Source: an uncultured Paracoccaceae bacterium (GTDB lineage: Bacteria; Pseudomonadota; Alphaproteobacteria; Rhodobacterales; Rhodobacteraceae). Taken from it: a stretch of 38,716 nt of DNA. How positions within the stretch are numbered: position 1 is the first letter of the stretch; the number at the start of each line of letters is the position of its first letter. The stretch covers positions 1 to 38,716 of the forward strand of contig CAKZRP010000006.1 of NCBI GenBank assembly GCA_937146765.1, given 5' to 3'. Positions 26,058 to 35,693 of the stretch are shown in pieces. Position numbers and translations under genes: made by a program. The notes below the pieces were generated by a model, which was not told the DNA's origin, searched no databases, and saw only the letters and a program-made list of their open reading frames with translations.

Positions 26058-27722
26058 TTATACCTCGATGGTTTTGGGACGACGACGATCGAACCACATC
26101 ACGATGATCAACCGGGTGACATAGATCGCGGTGAAGACCGAGGTCAGGATGCCAAGGCCGAGGGTAATGGCAAAGCCCCGCACCGGGCCGGAGCCCATGG
26201 CAAAGAGGATCACCGCGGTAAGAATGGTGGTGATATTTGCATCGACAATGGCGGACAGCGCCTTGGAGTAGCCTTCATCGATGGCCCGGGCAGGAGTACG
26301 ACCCGCCTTCAACTCCTCGCGGATCCGCTCGAAGATCAGCACGTTGGCATCCACCGCCATGCCGACGGTCAACACGATGCCGGCCACACCGGGCAGGGTC
26401 AGAGTACCGCCGATCAGGCTCAGCACGCCGAAGATCATCGCGATGTTGATCATCAGCGCCACATTGGCAAAGACCCCAAACAGGCCATAGCTCAAGACCA
26501 TGAAGACCAGCACTGCGACAAAGGCCACCAGAGTCGCGACCTTGCCGGCGTCGATGCTGTCCTGACCGAGTTCCGGACCGATGGTGCGCTCTTCGAGGAA
26601 ATCGAGTTTGGCCGGCAGGGCGCCCGCGCGCAACAGAACGGCCAGCTGGGTGCTTTCCTCAACCGAGAAATTGCCGGTGATGATGCCAGACCCGCCGGGA
26701 ATATGAGACTGGATCACCGGTGCGGAGATCACCTCGTCATCGAGCACGATGGCAAAGGGCGCGCCGATATTGGCTGCGGTATAGTCACCGAACTTGCGCG
26801 CACCAGAGGTATTGAACCGGAAGTTGACCGCCGGGCGGCCATTCTGATCGAAGGCGGGCTGGGCGTCGACCAGTTCCTCTCCAGTCACGACCGGCGCGGC
26901 CTCGACGGTGTAATAGGTGCCCGGCTCGTCGATGGAGGGGATCACCTTGTTGCCGGTTCCGGGATTGGCGTCCTTGTCGGTGCCGCGTCCGACCACCGGG
27001 CTGAAAGTCAGTTGCGCCGTGGTGCCGATGATCTCCTTGAGCTCGGCAGCCGAACCGATACCGGGCACCTGAATCAGGATGCGGTCACTGCCCTGACGCT
27101 GGATCGTCGGCTCGCGGGTGCCGACCTCGTCGATACGGCGGCGGATGATCTCCAGCGACTGGCGCACGGTGCGGTCATCGGAGGCCAGCTTTTCCTCGTC
27201 GGAAAGCTGAATGGTAATCTCATCGCCCTGCCCGCTGACCACAATGTCGCTGGCGCCGGCCCCGGTGAGCGAGGTCACAGGATTGGCAAGGCCGCGCACA
27301 ACCTCAAGGGCCCGGGTCAGCCCGTCTTCCTGGGCGAGGCGCAGGCGGATCTGATCCGCGGGAGCCTCGGGAATGCGGCGGAAGGTGCCCACGGTCGCAC
27401 GCTCGTCGCGCAGCGCATTGCGCACTTCCGGCCAGAGCGCCTCCATCCGGGCGGCATAGACATCCGCCACCTGTACTTCGGCCAGCAGATGGGCTCCGCC
27501 CCGCAGGTCGAGCCCGAGGTTGACCAGGTTGGACGGCATCCATTCCGGCCATTGCCCGGCCAATGTCAGTCGCTCGGGGGTTTCGCCCGCGCTCTCGATG
27601 GCGGCGCGGGCGTCATTGGATTGCTCCACACGGGTGTAGAACGCATTCGGCAAGGCGCAGAGCAGGCCGGCCACGCAGACCAGCCAGATCAGCACCCTCT
27701 TCCAGGTATCAATTTGCAGCAT
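26058..27722 (-). CDS. secD: Protein translocase subunit SecD
   Basis: A 554-residue membrane protein, partner of SecF. The first periplasmic domain contains LGLDLRGGAHLL, and the C-terminal half carries the D-A-N-V-L-I-F-E-R-I-R-E-E helix with the conserved aspartate used in proton relay in the family. The GAPFAIVLDDEVISAPVIQ segment in P1 is also diagnostic. The start at 27722 has a purine-rich site (AAGG, AGGG). yajC ends 34 bases upstream. Confidence 0.97.
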   Translation of the reverse strand: MLQIDTWKRVLIWLVCVAGLLCALPNAFYTRVEQSNDARAAIESAGETPERLTLAGQWPEWMPSNLVNLGLDLRGGAHLLAEVQVADVYAARMEALWPEVRNALRDERATVGTFRRIPEAPADQIRLRLAQEDGLTRALEVVRGLANPVTSLTGAGASDIVVSGQGDEITIQLSDEEKLASDDRTVRQSLEIIRRRIDEVGTREPTIQRQGSDRILIQVPGIGSAAELKEIIGTTAQLTFSPVVGRGTDKDANPGTGNKVIPSIDEPGTYYTVEAAPVVTGEELVDAQPAFDQNGRPAVNFRFNTSGARKFGDYTAANIGAPFAIVLDDEVISAPVIQSHIPGGSGIITGNFSVEESTQLAVLLRAGALPAKLDFLEERTIGPELGQDSIDAGKVATLVAFVAVLVFMVLSYGLFGVFANVALMINIAMIFGVLSLIGGTLTLPGVAGIVLTVGMAVDANVLIFERIREELKAGRTPARAIDEGYSKALSAIVDANITTILTAVILFAMGSGPVRGFAITLGLGILTSVFTAIYVTRLIIVMWFDRRRPKTIEV

Positions 27723-27756
27723 TGCCCTGCCTTCTTCGTGGAGCAGCGGGCCGCGA

Positions 27757-28041
27757 TCAGGCGGCCGGCTCGGTCTTGTTCAGCACCTGGGCGATGGTGG
27801 ACTTGACCACCCGCACCTTCACGCCCTCGGCGATCTCTACTTCGATCTCGCCGTCTTCCTTGACCTTGGCGACCTTGCCGATGATACCGCCTTGGGTCAG
27901 CACCTGGTCGCCCCGGCGCAGGGCCTCGACCATGTTCTGATGCTGCTTCATCTTCTTCTGCTGCGGCCGGATGAGCAGGAAGTACATGATCGCGAAGATC
28001 AGGATCAGCGGAATAAACTGGGCGATTGCGCCACCTTCCAT
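27757..28041 (-). CDS. yajC: Preprotein translocase subunit YajC
   Basis: A 94-residue small inner-membrane protein associated with SecDF-YidC. One N-terminal helix (about 6-24, AQFIPLILIFAIMYFLLIRPQQKK) is followed by a basic stretch and a small soluble domain ending in VRVVKSTIAQVL. The ATG at 28041 has AAGGA at workable spacing. It is the first gene of the sec operon and diverges from serS; a weak promoter-like TTGCAA is seen upstream on the minus strand, but no clear -10. Confidence 0.95.
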   Translation of the reverse strand: MEGGAIAQFIPLILIFAIMYFLLIRPQQKKMKQHQNMVEALRRGDQVLTQGGIIGKVAKVKEDGEIEVEIAEGVKVRVVKSTIAQVLNKTEPAA

Positions 28042-28283
28042 GGGGTGTTTCCTTCTGTTTTTGGGGGCACGGGGTGCCTTGATTTTGCCGGGAACCTATG
28101 CGGTGCCTCGGGTCTTTGCAAGGCGATGCAGCCGCAGTCCATCTCCATTTCCCCCACTTCCCCGTGGGTTCGGTCTCCCGTGCAACATCTCTGCCGTCGT
28201 TCGGCCCTGCCCTCTTTCTCTTTTCGCCCCTCTCGGGCATAGCTGGGGGCACTGATTCAAAACTGCATGACAGGAGCAGACCC

Positions 28284-29576
28284 ATGCATGACATCCGCGC
28301 AATCCGCGAGAATCCGGCCGCTTTCGACGCCGCCCTGGCGCGTCGTGGAGAGTCTGCCCTGTCCTCCGAGATCCTCGCGCTCGACGAGGCGAGGCGCGCA
28401 AAGATCCTCGCGGCTGAGACTGCGCAGGCCGAGCAGAACAAGGCCGCAAAGGAAATCGGGGCCGCAAAGGCCAAGGGCGACGAGGCGGAATTCGAGCGCC
28501 TGCGCGCCGCTGTGGCCGAGAAGAAGGCCGAGGTGGCCGCGATGCAGGCCGAGGCCAAGGATCTCGACGCCCAGTTGACCGACAAGCTGGCGCGGATCCC
28601 CAACAGCCCTGCCGAGGACGTGCCCGAGGGTGCCGATGAAAGTGGTAACGTCGAGGTGCGGCGCTGGGGTGACCTGCCGCAGTTCGCCTTCAACCCGAAA
28701 GAACACTACGAGATCGCAGGCGTCGCCCGCGCGATGGACTTCGAAACCGCCGCCAAGATCTCCGGCGCCCGTTTCGTGGTTCTGAAAGGCGCTGTCGCCC
28801 GAATCCACCGCGCCTTGGCGCAATTCATGATCGACACCCATGTGGACGAGAATGGCCTCACCGAAGTCAACTCGCCGGTGCTGGTGCGTGACGAGGCGAT
28901 GTATGGCACTGACAAATTGCCGAAATTCGGCGAAGACAGCTATCAGACCACAAACGGCTGGTGGCTGGTGCCGACTTCCGAGGTGCCTTTGACCTATACC
29001 GTGGCGGAAGAGGTCCTCGAGGAAAGCGCCCTGCCGATCCGGATGACGGCCCACACGCTCTGCTTCCGCTCCGAGGCGGGGTCGGCGGGCAAGGACACCG
29101 CAGGGATGCTGCGCCAGCATCAGTTCGAGAAGGTGGAGATGGTCTCGATCACCCACCCGGATCACTCAGACGACGAACAGAAACGGATGCTGGGCTGCGC
29201 CGAGGGCATCCTCGAAAAACTCGGCATTCCCTATCGCACCGTGGTCCTGTGTACCGGCGACATGGGCTTTGGTGCACGGCGCACCTTCGACATCGAAGCC
29301 TGGGTCCCAGGCCAGAACACCTACCGCGAGATTTCCTCGGTCTCCACCACCGGCGCCTTCCAGGCTCGGCGGATGAACGCGCGTTTCAAGCCGGCCGATG
29401 GCGGCAAGCCGGAATTCGTGCATACGCTCAATGGGTCCGGTCTTGCGGTGGGGCGCTGCCTGATCGCAGTGCTGGAGAACGGCCAGCAGGAAGACGGTTC
29501 GGTCAAGCTGCCCGCAGCCCTTGCCCCCTATCTCGGCGGCAAGCTCACCCTCTCGTCCGAAGGCACGCTGGTCTGA
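28284..29576 (+). CDS. serS: Seryl-tRNA synthetase
   Basis: Charges tRNA-Ser (and tRNA-Sec where present) with serine in the cytoplasm. The 430-residue protein has an N-terminal tRNA-binding coiled coil (about residues 30-100, rich in Ala, Glu and Lys). Class II motif 2 lies in the [34 protein letters not shown] block, and motif 3 in [20 protein letters not shown]. The ATG at 28284 has AGGAG (28272-28276) before it; an upstream open frame to 28098 has no ribosome site and reads non-family residues. It is divergent from yajC, with 242 bases between. A bidirectional terminator separates it from the HhH gene. Confidence 0.97.
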   Translation: MHDIRAIRENPAAFDAALARRGESALSSEILALDEARRAKILAAETAQAEQNKAAKEIGAAKAKGDEAEFERLRAAVAEKKAEVAAMQAEAKDLDAQLTDKLARIPNSPAEDVPEGADESGNVEVRRWGDLPQFAFNPKEHYEIAGVARAMDFETAAKISGARFVVLKGAVARIHRALAQFMIDTHVDENGLTEVNSPVLVRDEAMYGTDKLPKFGEDSYQTTNGWWLVPTSEVPLTYTVAEEVLEESALPIRMTAHTLCFRSEAGSAGKDTAGMLRQHQFEKVEMVSITHPDHSDDEQKRMLGCAEGILEKLGIPYRTVVLCTGDMGFGARRTFDIEAWVPGQNTYREISSVSTTGAFQARRMNARFKPADGGKPEFVHTLNGSGLAVGRCLIAVLENGQQEDGSVKLPAALAPYLGGKLTLSSEGTLV

Positions 29577-29650
29577 TCCTCCCATTGGCCTGACACATTC
29601 TGGGGCGTTCGAGGGGCAAGGGGCCCCGTCACCCGAGGAAAATCACCGGA

Positions 29651-29690
29651 GAAAAAACAAGACCGGCGCTCTGCGGAGCGCCGGTCTTTC
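29651..29690. terminator. Bidirectional terminator between serS and the HhH gene
   Basis: A 13-bp perfect stem (29659-29671 with 29676-29688) has a TGCG loop. On the minus strand it is followed by TTGTTTTTTC; on the plus strand by TCTTTC. The placement between convergent genes fits use in both directions. Confidence 0.85.
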
Positions 29691-29730
29691 CATGTGCAAC
29701 CTAGCCGAACCCCGCGCGACAGGGGGCGGA

Positions 29731-30429
29731 TCACTTGGCTTTCTTGTCTTTCTTCTTTTTCTTCTTGCTACCGGATTTATCGGAAAGGATCTTCTTTTCC
29801 TTGGCCTTTTCCTTGGCGATATCCTTCTTATCCTTGGACTTTTCCTTTTTCGCCTTGGTCTTGGCCTTTTCCTTGGCAGCCGCGAATTCCGCAATCAGCG
29901 CCTCGGCCTTGCGCGCAGCCTTGTCGGCTTTGGCTTCGGCCTTGGCGGCCTTCTCTTCGGCAGCCAACTGTGCAGCCTGTGCGGCCACGACGGCACCATC
30001 CAGAACAGATTCTGTGGTTGCGGAGACAGTGGCTGCAGCGGTCTCGACCGCGACTTTTGCAGGCTGTTTCACCAGGGGGCTCGCGTCGGGTTTGGCAGCG
30101 CCTGTGGGTACCCCGGGGCGTCGCGGTTTACGCGGGCTCGAAGCCGATTTTGCCGCGGGCTTTGCCGCAGGTTTTACCGGAGCCTTCACTGCCGGACGCA
30201 CCGCCGTAGTCCGCCGACTGGGAGCCGCCTGGACCGGAGCCTTCTTGCCGGAGGTCAAGAGCTTTGCCGCTTCTTTCAGACGCGCGATCCGATTTGTCCC
30301 CATTCCGGGCACCGCCGCGAGATCTGCATCACTGCGCGCCATCAGATCCTCAACCGACGTGACGCCGTGATCCTGCAAAGCCTTCGCCAATGCCGGCCCG
30401 ACGCCGGGCAGCTTCAAAATTGGGGTCAT
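29731..30429 (-). CDS. Helix-hairpin-helix protein with Lys/Ala-rich tail
   Basis: A 232-residue protein. Residues 1-58 form two helix-hairpin-helix units, LPGVGPALAKAL and VPGMGTNRIARL, which commonly bind DNA backbone or act as protein adaptors. Residues 60-125 are rich in Ala, Pro, Lys and Arg, like histone H1 or alphaproteobacterial nucleoid-protein tails. Residues 150-232 are Lys/Glu/Ala-rich and predicted helical or disordered, ending in a long Lys run. I infer a DNA-associated architectural role; none is shown. There is no signal peptide. A weak minus-strand promoter (TTGGAC at 30497-30502, 17 bases from GATAGA at 30474-30479) is upstream. Neighbours are serS (convergent) and the desaturase (same strand). 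Confidence 0.75.
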   Translation of the reverse strand: MTPILKLPGVGPALAKALQDHGVTSVEDLMARSDADLAAVPGMGTNRIARLKEAAKLLTSGKKAPVQAAPSRRTTAVRPAVKAPVKPAAKPAAKSASSPRKPRRPGVPTGAAKPDASPLVKQPAKVAVETAAATVSATTESVLDGAVVAAQAAQLAAEEKAAKAEAKADKAARKAEALIAEFAAAKEKAKTKAKKEKSKDKKDIAKEKAKEKKILSDKSGSKKKKKKDKKAK

Positions 30430-30536
30430 GCTTGTGTCCTGCTCCCGAGTTACCTTGGTGTTCCCGCCGGCAGTCTATCACTCGGATTTCCAATTTGTCC
30501 AATGGCACATGAGGTTAGGTCCCGTGAGGATGGCGC

Positions 30537-31490
30537 TTATCCCGGAAATGGGACAAGGCGTCCCTGCTCTTCGTCCCAGAGCTTCAGCCCAAGTGCGCGC
30601 ACTGCTTCCCCAAACTTGATCCGCCGCGGCGCCACCTCGGCCGGAAGATTGTAGTGGCATTGCCGCAGCCGGTAGCTCGGGATGCGCGCATTGAAATGAT
30701 GAATGTCATGCAAGGTGATATTGGCCACCGCGAAATCGAAAAACCACCCGAAGTCGAGACAGGAGGAGCCCTGCAAGGCGGCCACCTGCGGGTTCAGATC
30801 CGGGCGGCGGTCCCAATAGGTGTCTTCGAAATTATGCTGCAGATAGACCAGAAATACTCCGATCATTCCGCCGAGAAAGGAGAAGCCGAGCCAGATCAGC
30901 AGGCCCACTCCTCCAGTGGTCCAATAGAGCAGCGAGAGCCAACCTACGATGACCAGATTGTGCAGAAGAACCTGCCCGACGCCGAAGCGCAGGGTGTTCT
31001 TCGGCCAGCGATAGCGGATGAAATAGGTGAAGGCCGCCCCCAGTGGCACCAACACAAAAGGATTGCGATAGAGGCGGTATTGCAGCCTTTGCCAGAATCC
31101 GGCCCGCTGCCATTCCGCCAGCGTCATCGTGTGAATCTCGCCCGTCTCTCGGTGCTCGAGATTGCCAATATTGGCGTGATGCAGATTGTGATTCTGCTTC
31201 ATCACCTCAAAGGGCGCAAAGGTAAAAGGTGACAGTGCATGACCAGCCCATTCGTTCTGTGCCCGAGTCTCGAACAGCGAATGGTGGCCGGTGTCGTGCT
31301 GGAGCACATAAAGCCGCACCGCAGCAAAGGCAAAGACCACACCGGCCGACAGCATCACATACCACAGATGTGAATAGGTGATCGCCAGCGCGAGGGCCGT
31401 GAAGTAGACGGCAAAGGTTCCGAAGTAGCTCAACGCGGCAAGCCGGTTGTCCTTTTCGGTGTACTGGCGTGTGTAGGCTCTCAGATCCAT
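30537..31490 (-). CDS. Fatty acid desaturase, membrane di-iron family
   Basis: A 317-residue integral membrane enzyme. Three histidine boxes for two iron atoms are in place: HDTGHH (65-70), HNLHH (101-105) and HDIHH (261-265). Hydrophobic stretches at about 25-60 and 173-215 provide the membrane hairpins. Box layout matches the bacterial delta-12/omega-type acyl-lipid desaturase family; position specificity cannot be read from sequence. It presumably introduces a double bond into membrane fatty acids. The ATG at 31490 is preferred (GGGGTC upstream); a second ATG at 31502 would add MGSD. A longer open frame runs to 31769 but has no family sequence. Confidence 0.88.
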   Translation of the reverse strand: MDLRAYTRQYTEKDNRLAALSYFGTFAVYFTALALAITYSHLWYVMLSAGVVFAFAAVRLYVLQHDTGHHSLFETRAQNEWAGHALSPFTFAPFEVMKQNHNLHHANIGNLEHRETGEIHTMTLAEWQRAGFWQRLQYRLYRNPFVLVPLGAAFTYFIRYRWPKNTLRFGVGQVLLHNLVIVGWLSLLYWTTGGVGLLIWLGFSFLGGMIGVFLVYLQHNFEDTYWDRRPDLNPQVAALQGSSCLDFGWFFDFAVANITLHDIHHFNARIPSYRLRQCHYNLPAEVAPRRIKFGEAVRALGLKLWDEEQGRLVPFPG

Positions 31491-31955
31491 GTCTGACCCC
31501 ATAAATACGCTGTATGACGCCCGCATGACGTGCGGGAGCGGGTGAAATTGCACCCTGCTCAGGTAATATGCATACCTCCTATGACAAGAGGCAAGGATAA
31601 GGAAAATCGCGCCTAGGCAAGGATTTGCCCCTTTGGCGAAAGCGTACCGAGGACAGACGGGGTGCAGTCCGCCCCGCAGTGGGGTGGAGTGCAAATGCCT
31701 TCTGTCCGCGGATGTCGGAGGAGCGATAGATTGGAGAGCCACGGCCTTGGATGGGCCAGCGCGGACCAAGATTTGACCGAATGGCCACAGCCCGAAAGCA
31801 GGCTCGCCGTGCAGAGCTGTTCAGGAAAGATCCGTCAGCCGAACCCTGTGGCGCAGCGACATGTGACCTGCATGTCTTTGTGCAGGTGACCCGGACCGCG
31901 ACGCAGTGCCTGTCCGGGTCTTGCACGTCCCTCGCGCGCAGTGCGGGCGGCGGAC
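31491..31955. other. Intergenic region with several dyads, possible structured RNA or control region
   Basis: About 465 bases without a credible gene between the desaturase start and the der stop. Visible elements are AGGTA-N7-TACCT (31561-31577); GGCAA/TTGCC (31616-31629); GGACAGA (31651-31657) pairing perfectly with TCTGTCC (31701-31707) around an inner CGGGG/CCCCG (31658-31676); ACCTGCA/TGCAGGT (31866-31887); and GACCCGGAC/GTCCGGGTC (31888-31920). The last two may serve as der termination hairpins, though they lack a T tract. I could not match the region to RNase P, 6S, tmRNA, SRP RNA or a known riboswitch. Confidence 0.45.
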
Positions 31956-33434
31956 TCAACCCTTGCGAGCTTCGATGTGCTTGCGCAACCGAGAGGGCGT
32001 GGACTTCTTCTTGCCCTTGTAAGGGTTCTTGTCGCCCTGACCGCGCAGGGTCAGACGAATGGGCGTGCCCGGCATGTCGAAATCCTGACGGAGACCATTC
32101 ACCAGATAACGGTTGTAACTCTCCGGCATCTTGTCAGGGTGCGAGCACATGACGACAAATCCCGGCGGCCGGGTCTTGGCTTGGGTCATATAGCGCAGCT
32201 TGATCCGCTTGCCCTGCGGTGCCGGTGGCGGGTGCTGCTCCAGCATCCCCGCGAGCCAGCGGTTCAGGGCGGCCGTCGGCACCCGGCGGTTCCAGACGTC
32301 ATGCGCCTTCATGATCGCCTCAAACAGGCGCTCAAGGCCCCGCCCGGTCTTGGCAGAAACGGTTACGAGAGGCGCGCCGCGCAGCTGCGGCAACAGACGC
32401 TCGAAGGCTTCTTTCAGCTCCTTCAGCTTCTCCTGCTTTTCGTCTTCGATGTCCCATTTGTTGACCGCGATGACCACCGCCCGGCCCTCGCGCTCGGCAA
32501 GGTCGGCAATCCGCAGGTCCTGCTGCTCAAAGGGGATCGCCGCGTCCAGAAGGACCACCACAACCTCGGCAAATTTCACCGCGCGCAGGCCGTCAGAGAC
32601 AGAGAGCTTCTCCAGCTTCTCCTGCACCTTGGCCTTTTTGCGCATGCCCGCAGTGTCGAAAATCCGCATCGGCACATCGTTCCAGTCGATGCGCAGGCTG
32701 ATGGCGTCGCGGGTGATACCGGCCTCGGGGCCGGTCAGCAGGCGTTCCTCGCCAAGGATCTTGTTCACCAGCGTCGACTTGCCCGCATTGGGACGCCCGA
32801 CAACGGCCACCTGCAAGGGTTTCTCGCGGGTCGGCAACGGGGTGGAGGCGATCTGTTCGCCTTCATTAAATTCCGCATCCTCATCTTCATCGAGGATCAC
32901 ATCTGTGATCGGCGCATTGTCCTCCGCGATCTTCTCGAATTTCTCGGCGACCGGGAGAAGGTACGAATAAAGATCGTTCATCCCCTCGCCGTGCTCGCCC
33001 GACAGGCGGATCGGCTCGCCAAGGCCAAGGCCCCAGGCTTCGAGCACGCCCGCATCGGCGGCATTGCCCTCAGCCTTGTTGGCCGCAAGGATCACATGGG
33101 CCGACTTCTTGCGCAGGATCTCTGCAAAGACCTCATCGGTGGGTGTCACCCCGGTGCGCGCGTCGATCAGGAACAAGCAGACATCAGCCATCTCCACCGC
33201 GCGCTCGGTCAGGCGGCGCATCCGCCCCTCAAGGCTGTTGTCGGTGGCATCTTCCAGACCCGCGCTGTCGATCACGGTAAAGCGCAGATCGCCCAGCCGC
33301 GCTTCGCCCTCCCGCAGGTCGCGCGTCACTCCGGGCTGGTCGTCGACCAGCGCCAGTTTCTTGCCGACGAGACGGTTGAACAAGGTGGACTTGCCCACAT
33401 TGGGGCGCCCCACGATGGCGAGGGTAAAGGACAT
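31956..33434 (-). CDS. der: Ribosome biogenesis GTPase Der (EngA)
   Basis: A 492-residue double-GTPase involved in 50S subunit maturation. The first G domain has GRPNVGKST (residues 9-17), DSAGL-type G3 and NKAEG as an unusual G4 (NKxE). The second has [14 protein letters not shown] and NKWD. A KH-like C-terminal domain follows and ends in a basic tail. The acidic linker [15 protein letters not shown] between the domains is typical. The ATG at 33434 is the family start; the frame is open to 33524 without homology. It is the last of the yfgM-like, bamB, der cluster, the same order as in E. coli, 198 bases after bamB. Confidence 0.96.
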   Translation of the reverse strand: MSFTLAIVGRPNVGKSTLFNRLVGKKLALVDDQPGVTRDLREGEARLGDLRFTVIDSAGLEDATDNSLEGRMRRLTERAVEMADVCLFLIDARTGVTPTDEVFAEILRKKSAHVILAANKAEGNAADAGVLEAWGLGLGEPIRLSGEHGEGMNDLYSYLLPVAEKFEKIAEDNAPITDVILDEDEDAEFNEGEQIASTPLPTREKPLQVAVVGRPNAGKSTLVNKILGEERLLTGPEAGITRDAISLRIDWNDVPMRIFDTAGMRKKAKVQEKLEKLSVSDGLRAVKFAEVVVVLLDAAIPFEQQDLRIADLAEREGRAVVIAVNKWDIEDEKQEKLKELKEAFERLLPQLRGAPLVTVSAKTGRGLERLFEAIMKAHDVWNRRVPTAALNRWLAGMLEQHPPPAPQGKRIKLRYMTQAKTRPPGFVVMCSHPDKMPESYNRYLVNGLRQDFDMPGTPIRLTLRGQGDKNPYKGKKKSTPSRLRKHIEARKG

Positions 33435-33631
33435 GGCACTCGGACTTTCCGTGATGTGAACCGGGCGCATAGCGCATCTTCCGGCGGCTTGCCAGTAAAT
33501 AATCACGACGCTCCCGCCGTGCAAAGACCTGATTGCAAGGCGAGGTTTGCCGTCTCAGCCGGGATTGACCCGCCTGCGATGCGCCTCAACGCATCGACAT
33601 CCAGAGCTGCTTCCGCCTTGGCGGAAGAGGA

Positions 33632-34954
33632 TCAGCGGTAGGCGGCGAGATTGCCGTCGGCCGTCACCACGTAGAGAGTGCCGCCTGCCACAACCGGTTC
33701 GGTGGTGGCGCCGCCCTTGATCTCGACCGAGCGCAGGAGCTGTCCGCCTTCGGGATCAAAGAAGCGCAACTGGCCGTCGTTGGAGGCCACCACCAGCTGT
33801 CCACCCGCCAGTACCGGGCCGTGATGGGCGACGATCTCGGCCCGTTTGCGCGGCTTGTCCTTGACATAGCCGGGCAGATCCACGGACCAGATCGTCGCCC
33901 CGTCATTTGCGTCCAGCCGCATCAGGTTGCTGCGATCATTGACCAGGAACACGCTGCCTCCGGCGACCCAGACAGGGCCAAAGGTGCCCTCAAAGGCCGT
34001 CCAAAGGCGCTCGCCGGTCTTGATGTCAAAGGCTGCGGTGCGTCCGGAGTGGTTGCCCACGAAGACCCGATTGCCCTCCTGGAAGGGGGCGCCGGTCACA
34101 TCGCTGATGCTGGAGATGGCACTGCCGGTGCGCGCGCCGGTCACCGAAGCGATCCAGCGGCGGAACCCACCCTTGCGGAAAGTGCCGACGAGATCCCCGG
34201 ATCCGAAGGCAAAGACCGCGATCTCGGAGCTGACCACCGGCGCCGGGGCCCCGAGAATGTTGGAGGCGCTCGGGGTCGCTTCCAGCTGCCATGCAATCCG
34301 GCCATCCTTGGTATGGATCACCCAGCCGGTGTCATCTCCGGCCACCAGGTAAAGCAGACCGTCACGAATCGTCGGGCTGCCAGAGCCGGTGGCCTCCAGT
34401 TCCTGCCGCCAGACTTCGGCGCCGGTTTCGGCATTGAGGGCCGTCAGGACTCCAAAGCCGGAGGAGACATAGATCACACCATCGGCATAGGCGAGACCAC
34501 CACCGGTGGCATCCCCTTCCCCGTCGCTCGACGGGGCGATAGAGGTCTGCCAGAGCACCGCCCCCGTCGGCGAAACCGCCGAGACCTTGGAGGACGCATC
34601 CAGCGTGAAGATCCGCCCGCCGCCGACCACAGGTGCGGCGGTGATGCGCTGCTTGCGGCTGTCACCGGCACCGATATTGACCGACCAGGCGAGGGTCGGC
34701 GCCGCCGCAAGGGCAGCATGGTCGGTCCGGGTGGTGGCCTGACCGGGGCTTTGTTCCCAGGACGTGTTGCGCACCTGCGCAGGCAAACGGATCGCCCGGG
34801 CGCCAGGGGTGGCCTCGGGCCCTTGCGTCGTGCGAATGTCTTCCCGCTCGCCACGAAGGATCACTTCGGGCTCCGAGCAGCCGACCAAAAGAGCTGCCAC
34901 AGCCGTGCTCATCACACCTGCGCGAAGGCCGAAACCGTGTCGACGTACCGTCAT
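33632..34954 (-). CDS. bamB: Outer-membrane assembly lipoprotein BamB (PQQ-like beta-propeller)
   Basis: A 440-residue predicted lipoprotein of the BAM complex that supports insertion of outer-membrane barrels. Signal peptide with the lipobox LVGC: C26 would be lipidated. Following the N-terminal linker, repeated units such as GAVLWQTSI, GAEVWRQEL, GRIAWQLEA and ATIWSVDLPG mark the blades of an eight-bladed propeller. The ATG at 34954 (MTVRRHG) is chosen because it gives the twin-arginine-like basic start and lipobox; the open frame to 35071 overlaps the yfgM-like gene. It lies between the YfgM-like protein and Der, the conserved order for BamB. Confidence 0.92.
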   Translation of the reverse strand: MTVRRHGFGLRAGVMSTAVAALLVGCSEPEVILRGEREDIRTTQGPEATPGARAIRLPAQVRNTSWEQSPGQATTRTDHAALAAAPTLAWSVNIGAGDSRKQRITAAPVVGGGRIFTLDASSKVSAVSPTGAVLWQTSIAPSSDGEGDATGGGLAYADGVIYVSSGFGVLTALNAETGAEVWRQELEATGSGSPTIRDGLLYLVAGDDTGWVIHTKDGRIAWQLEATPSASNILGAPAPVVSSEIAVFAFGSGDLVGTFRKGGFRRWIASVTGARTGSAISSISDVTGAPFQEGNRVFVGNHSGRTAAFDIKTGERLWTAFEGTFGPVWVAGGSVFLVNDRSNLMRLDANDGATIWSVDLPGYVKDKPRKRAEIVAHHGPVLAGGQLVVASNDGQLRFFDPEGGQLLRSVEIKGGATTEPVVAGGTLYVVTADGNLAAYR

Positions 34955-35024
34955 TCCCCTGCCCCTGTCTTTATTCCTGGGTCTGTATTTCCGTCCTGGC
35001 ATCAGATCCGCGCCCGCGCGGACC

Positions 35025-35693
35025 TCACCCTTCCTGCGCGATAGCCTCTTCTGAACCGCCCAGGGCGACAATCACTTGCGCAACCCGCTCTTGCAAGTCC
35101 CGCGACACGCCCGCCGAAGCGGCGATCTCGCGCAGACGGTTGAGCGCCTCCTCCGTGCGTCCCTGCTCGATATCAAGCAGCGCCAATTGCTCGGCGGCCA
35201 GGAACTGCAGCGCCCCGCCCGGAGCGGCCAGAACGTCCAGCCGGATCCGCCGCTCCTCGACCGCCAGTGTCCCGGCCTGCAGAGTCACCGATTTGAAGGC
35301 GGCGATATCGCGATAGATCTGCGCCAAATCGCCATTGGCGGCCACTTGATCCAACAAGGCCGCAGCGGCGGCAATATCACCGGCATCTGCCAGCGCCGCC
35401 GCACGGGCCAAAGCCACAACCGCAGCCGCACCGGCCTCCTGCGGCGTCACATCGGCCAGGGCCGCTGCACGCGCAGCCGCGTCATTGGCCGCAAGCGCTG
35501 CTGTCATCGCATCCCCCACCGCCTGGGCCTCGGCACGCGCCTGAGCGTCGCGGTATTCTTTCCAGGTGGCCCCACCAACGATCAGCACCACGGCGACCGC
35601 GCCGATCCAGCCATACCGTTTCAGCATCAGGAACAGCCGGTCGCGGCGAACCTCTTCCGTGACCTCGTCAATGAAACTGTCGGTATCGCTCAT
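35025..35693 (-). CDS. YfgM-like tetratricopeptide inner-membrane protein
   Basis: A 222-residue protein with a short cytoplasmic N-terminus, one membrane helix (about 28-44) and a periplasmic TPR-like domain rich in Ala. E. coli YfgM associates with SecYEG and periplasmic chaperones; the gene order YfgM, BamB, Der supports the same identity. The ATG at 35693 has AAGGG at 8-9 bases upstream. The gene ends 70 bases before the bamB start on the same strand. The Ala-rich composition makes precise repeat boundaries uncertain. Confidence 0.85.
   Translation of the reverse strand: MSDTDSFIDEVTEEVRRDRLFLMLKRYGWIGAVAVVLIVGGATWKEYRDAQARAEAQAVGDAMTAALAANDAAARAAALADVTPQEAGAAAVVALARAAALADAGDIAAAAALLDQVAANGDLAQIYRDIAAFKSVTLQAGTLAVEERRIRLDVLAAPGGALQFLAAEQLALLDIEQGRTEEALNRLREIAASAGVSRDLQERVAQVIVALGGSEEAIAQEG

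Noticed and set aside
25983..27806. An open frame of about 600 codons antisense to secD
   Set aside because: Fully covered by the conserved secD and secF genes on the other strand; composition is typical of a reverse-strand shadow.
31491..31955. Assignment of the desaturase-der gap to RNase P RNA, 6S RNA, tmRNA or SRP RNA
   Set aside because: None of the conserved core sequences of these RNAs could be found in it; only generic dyads are visible.
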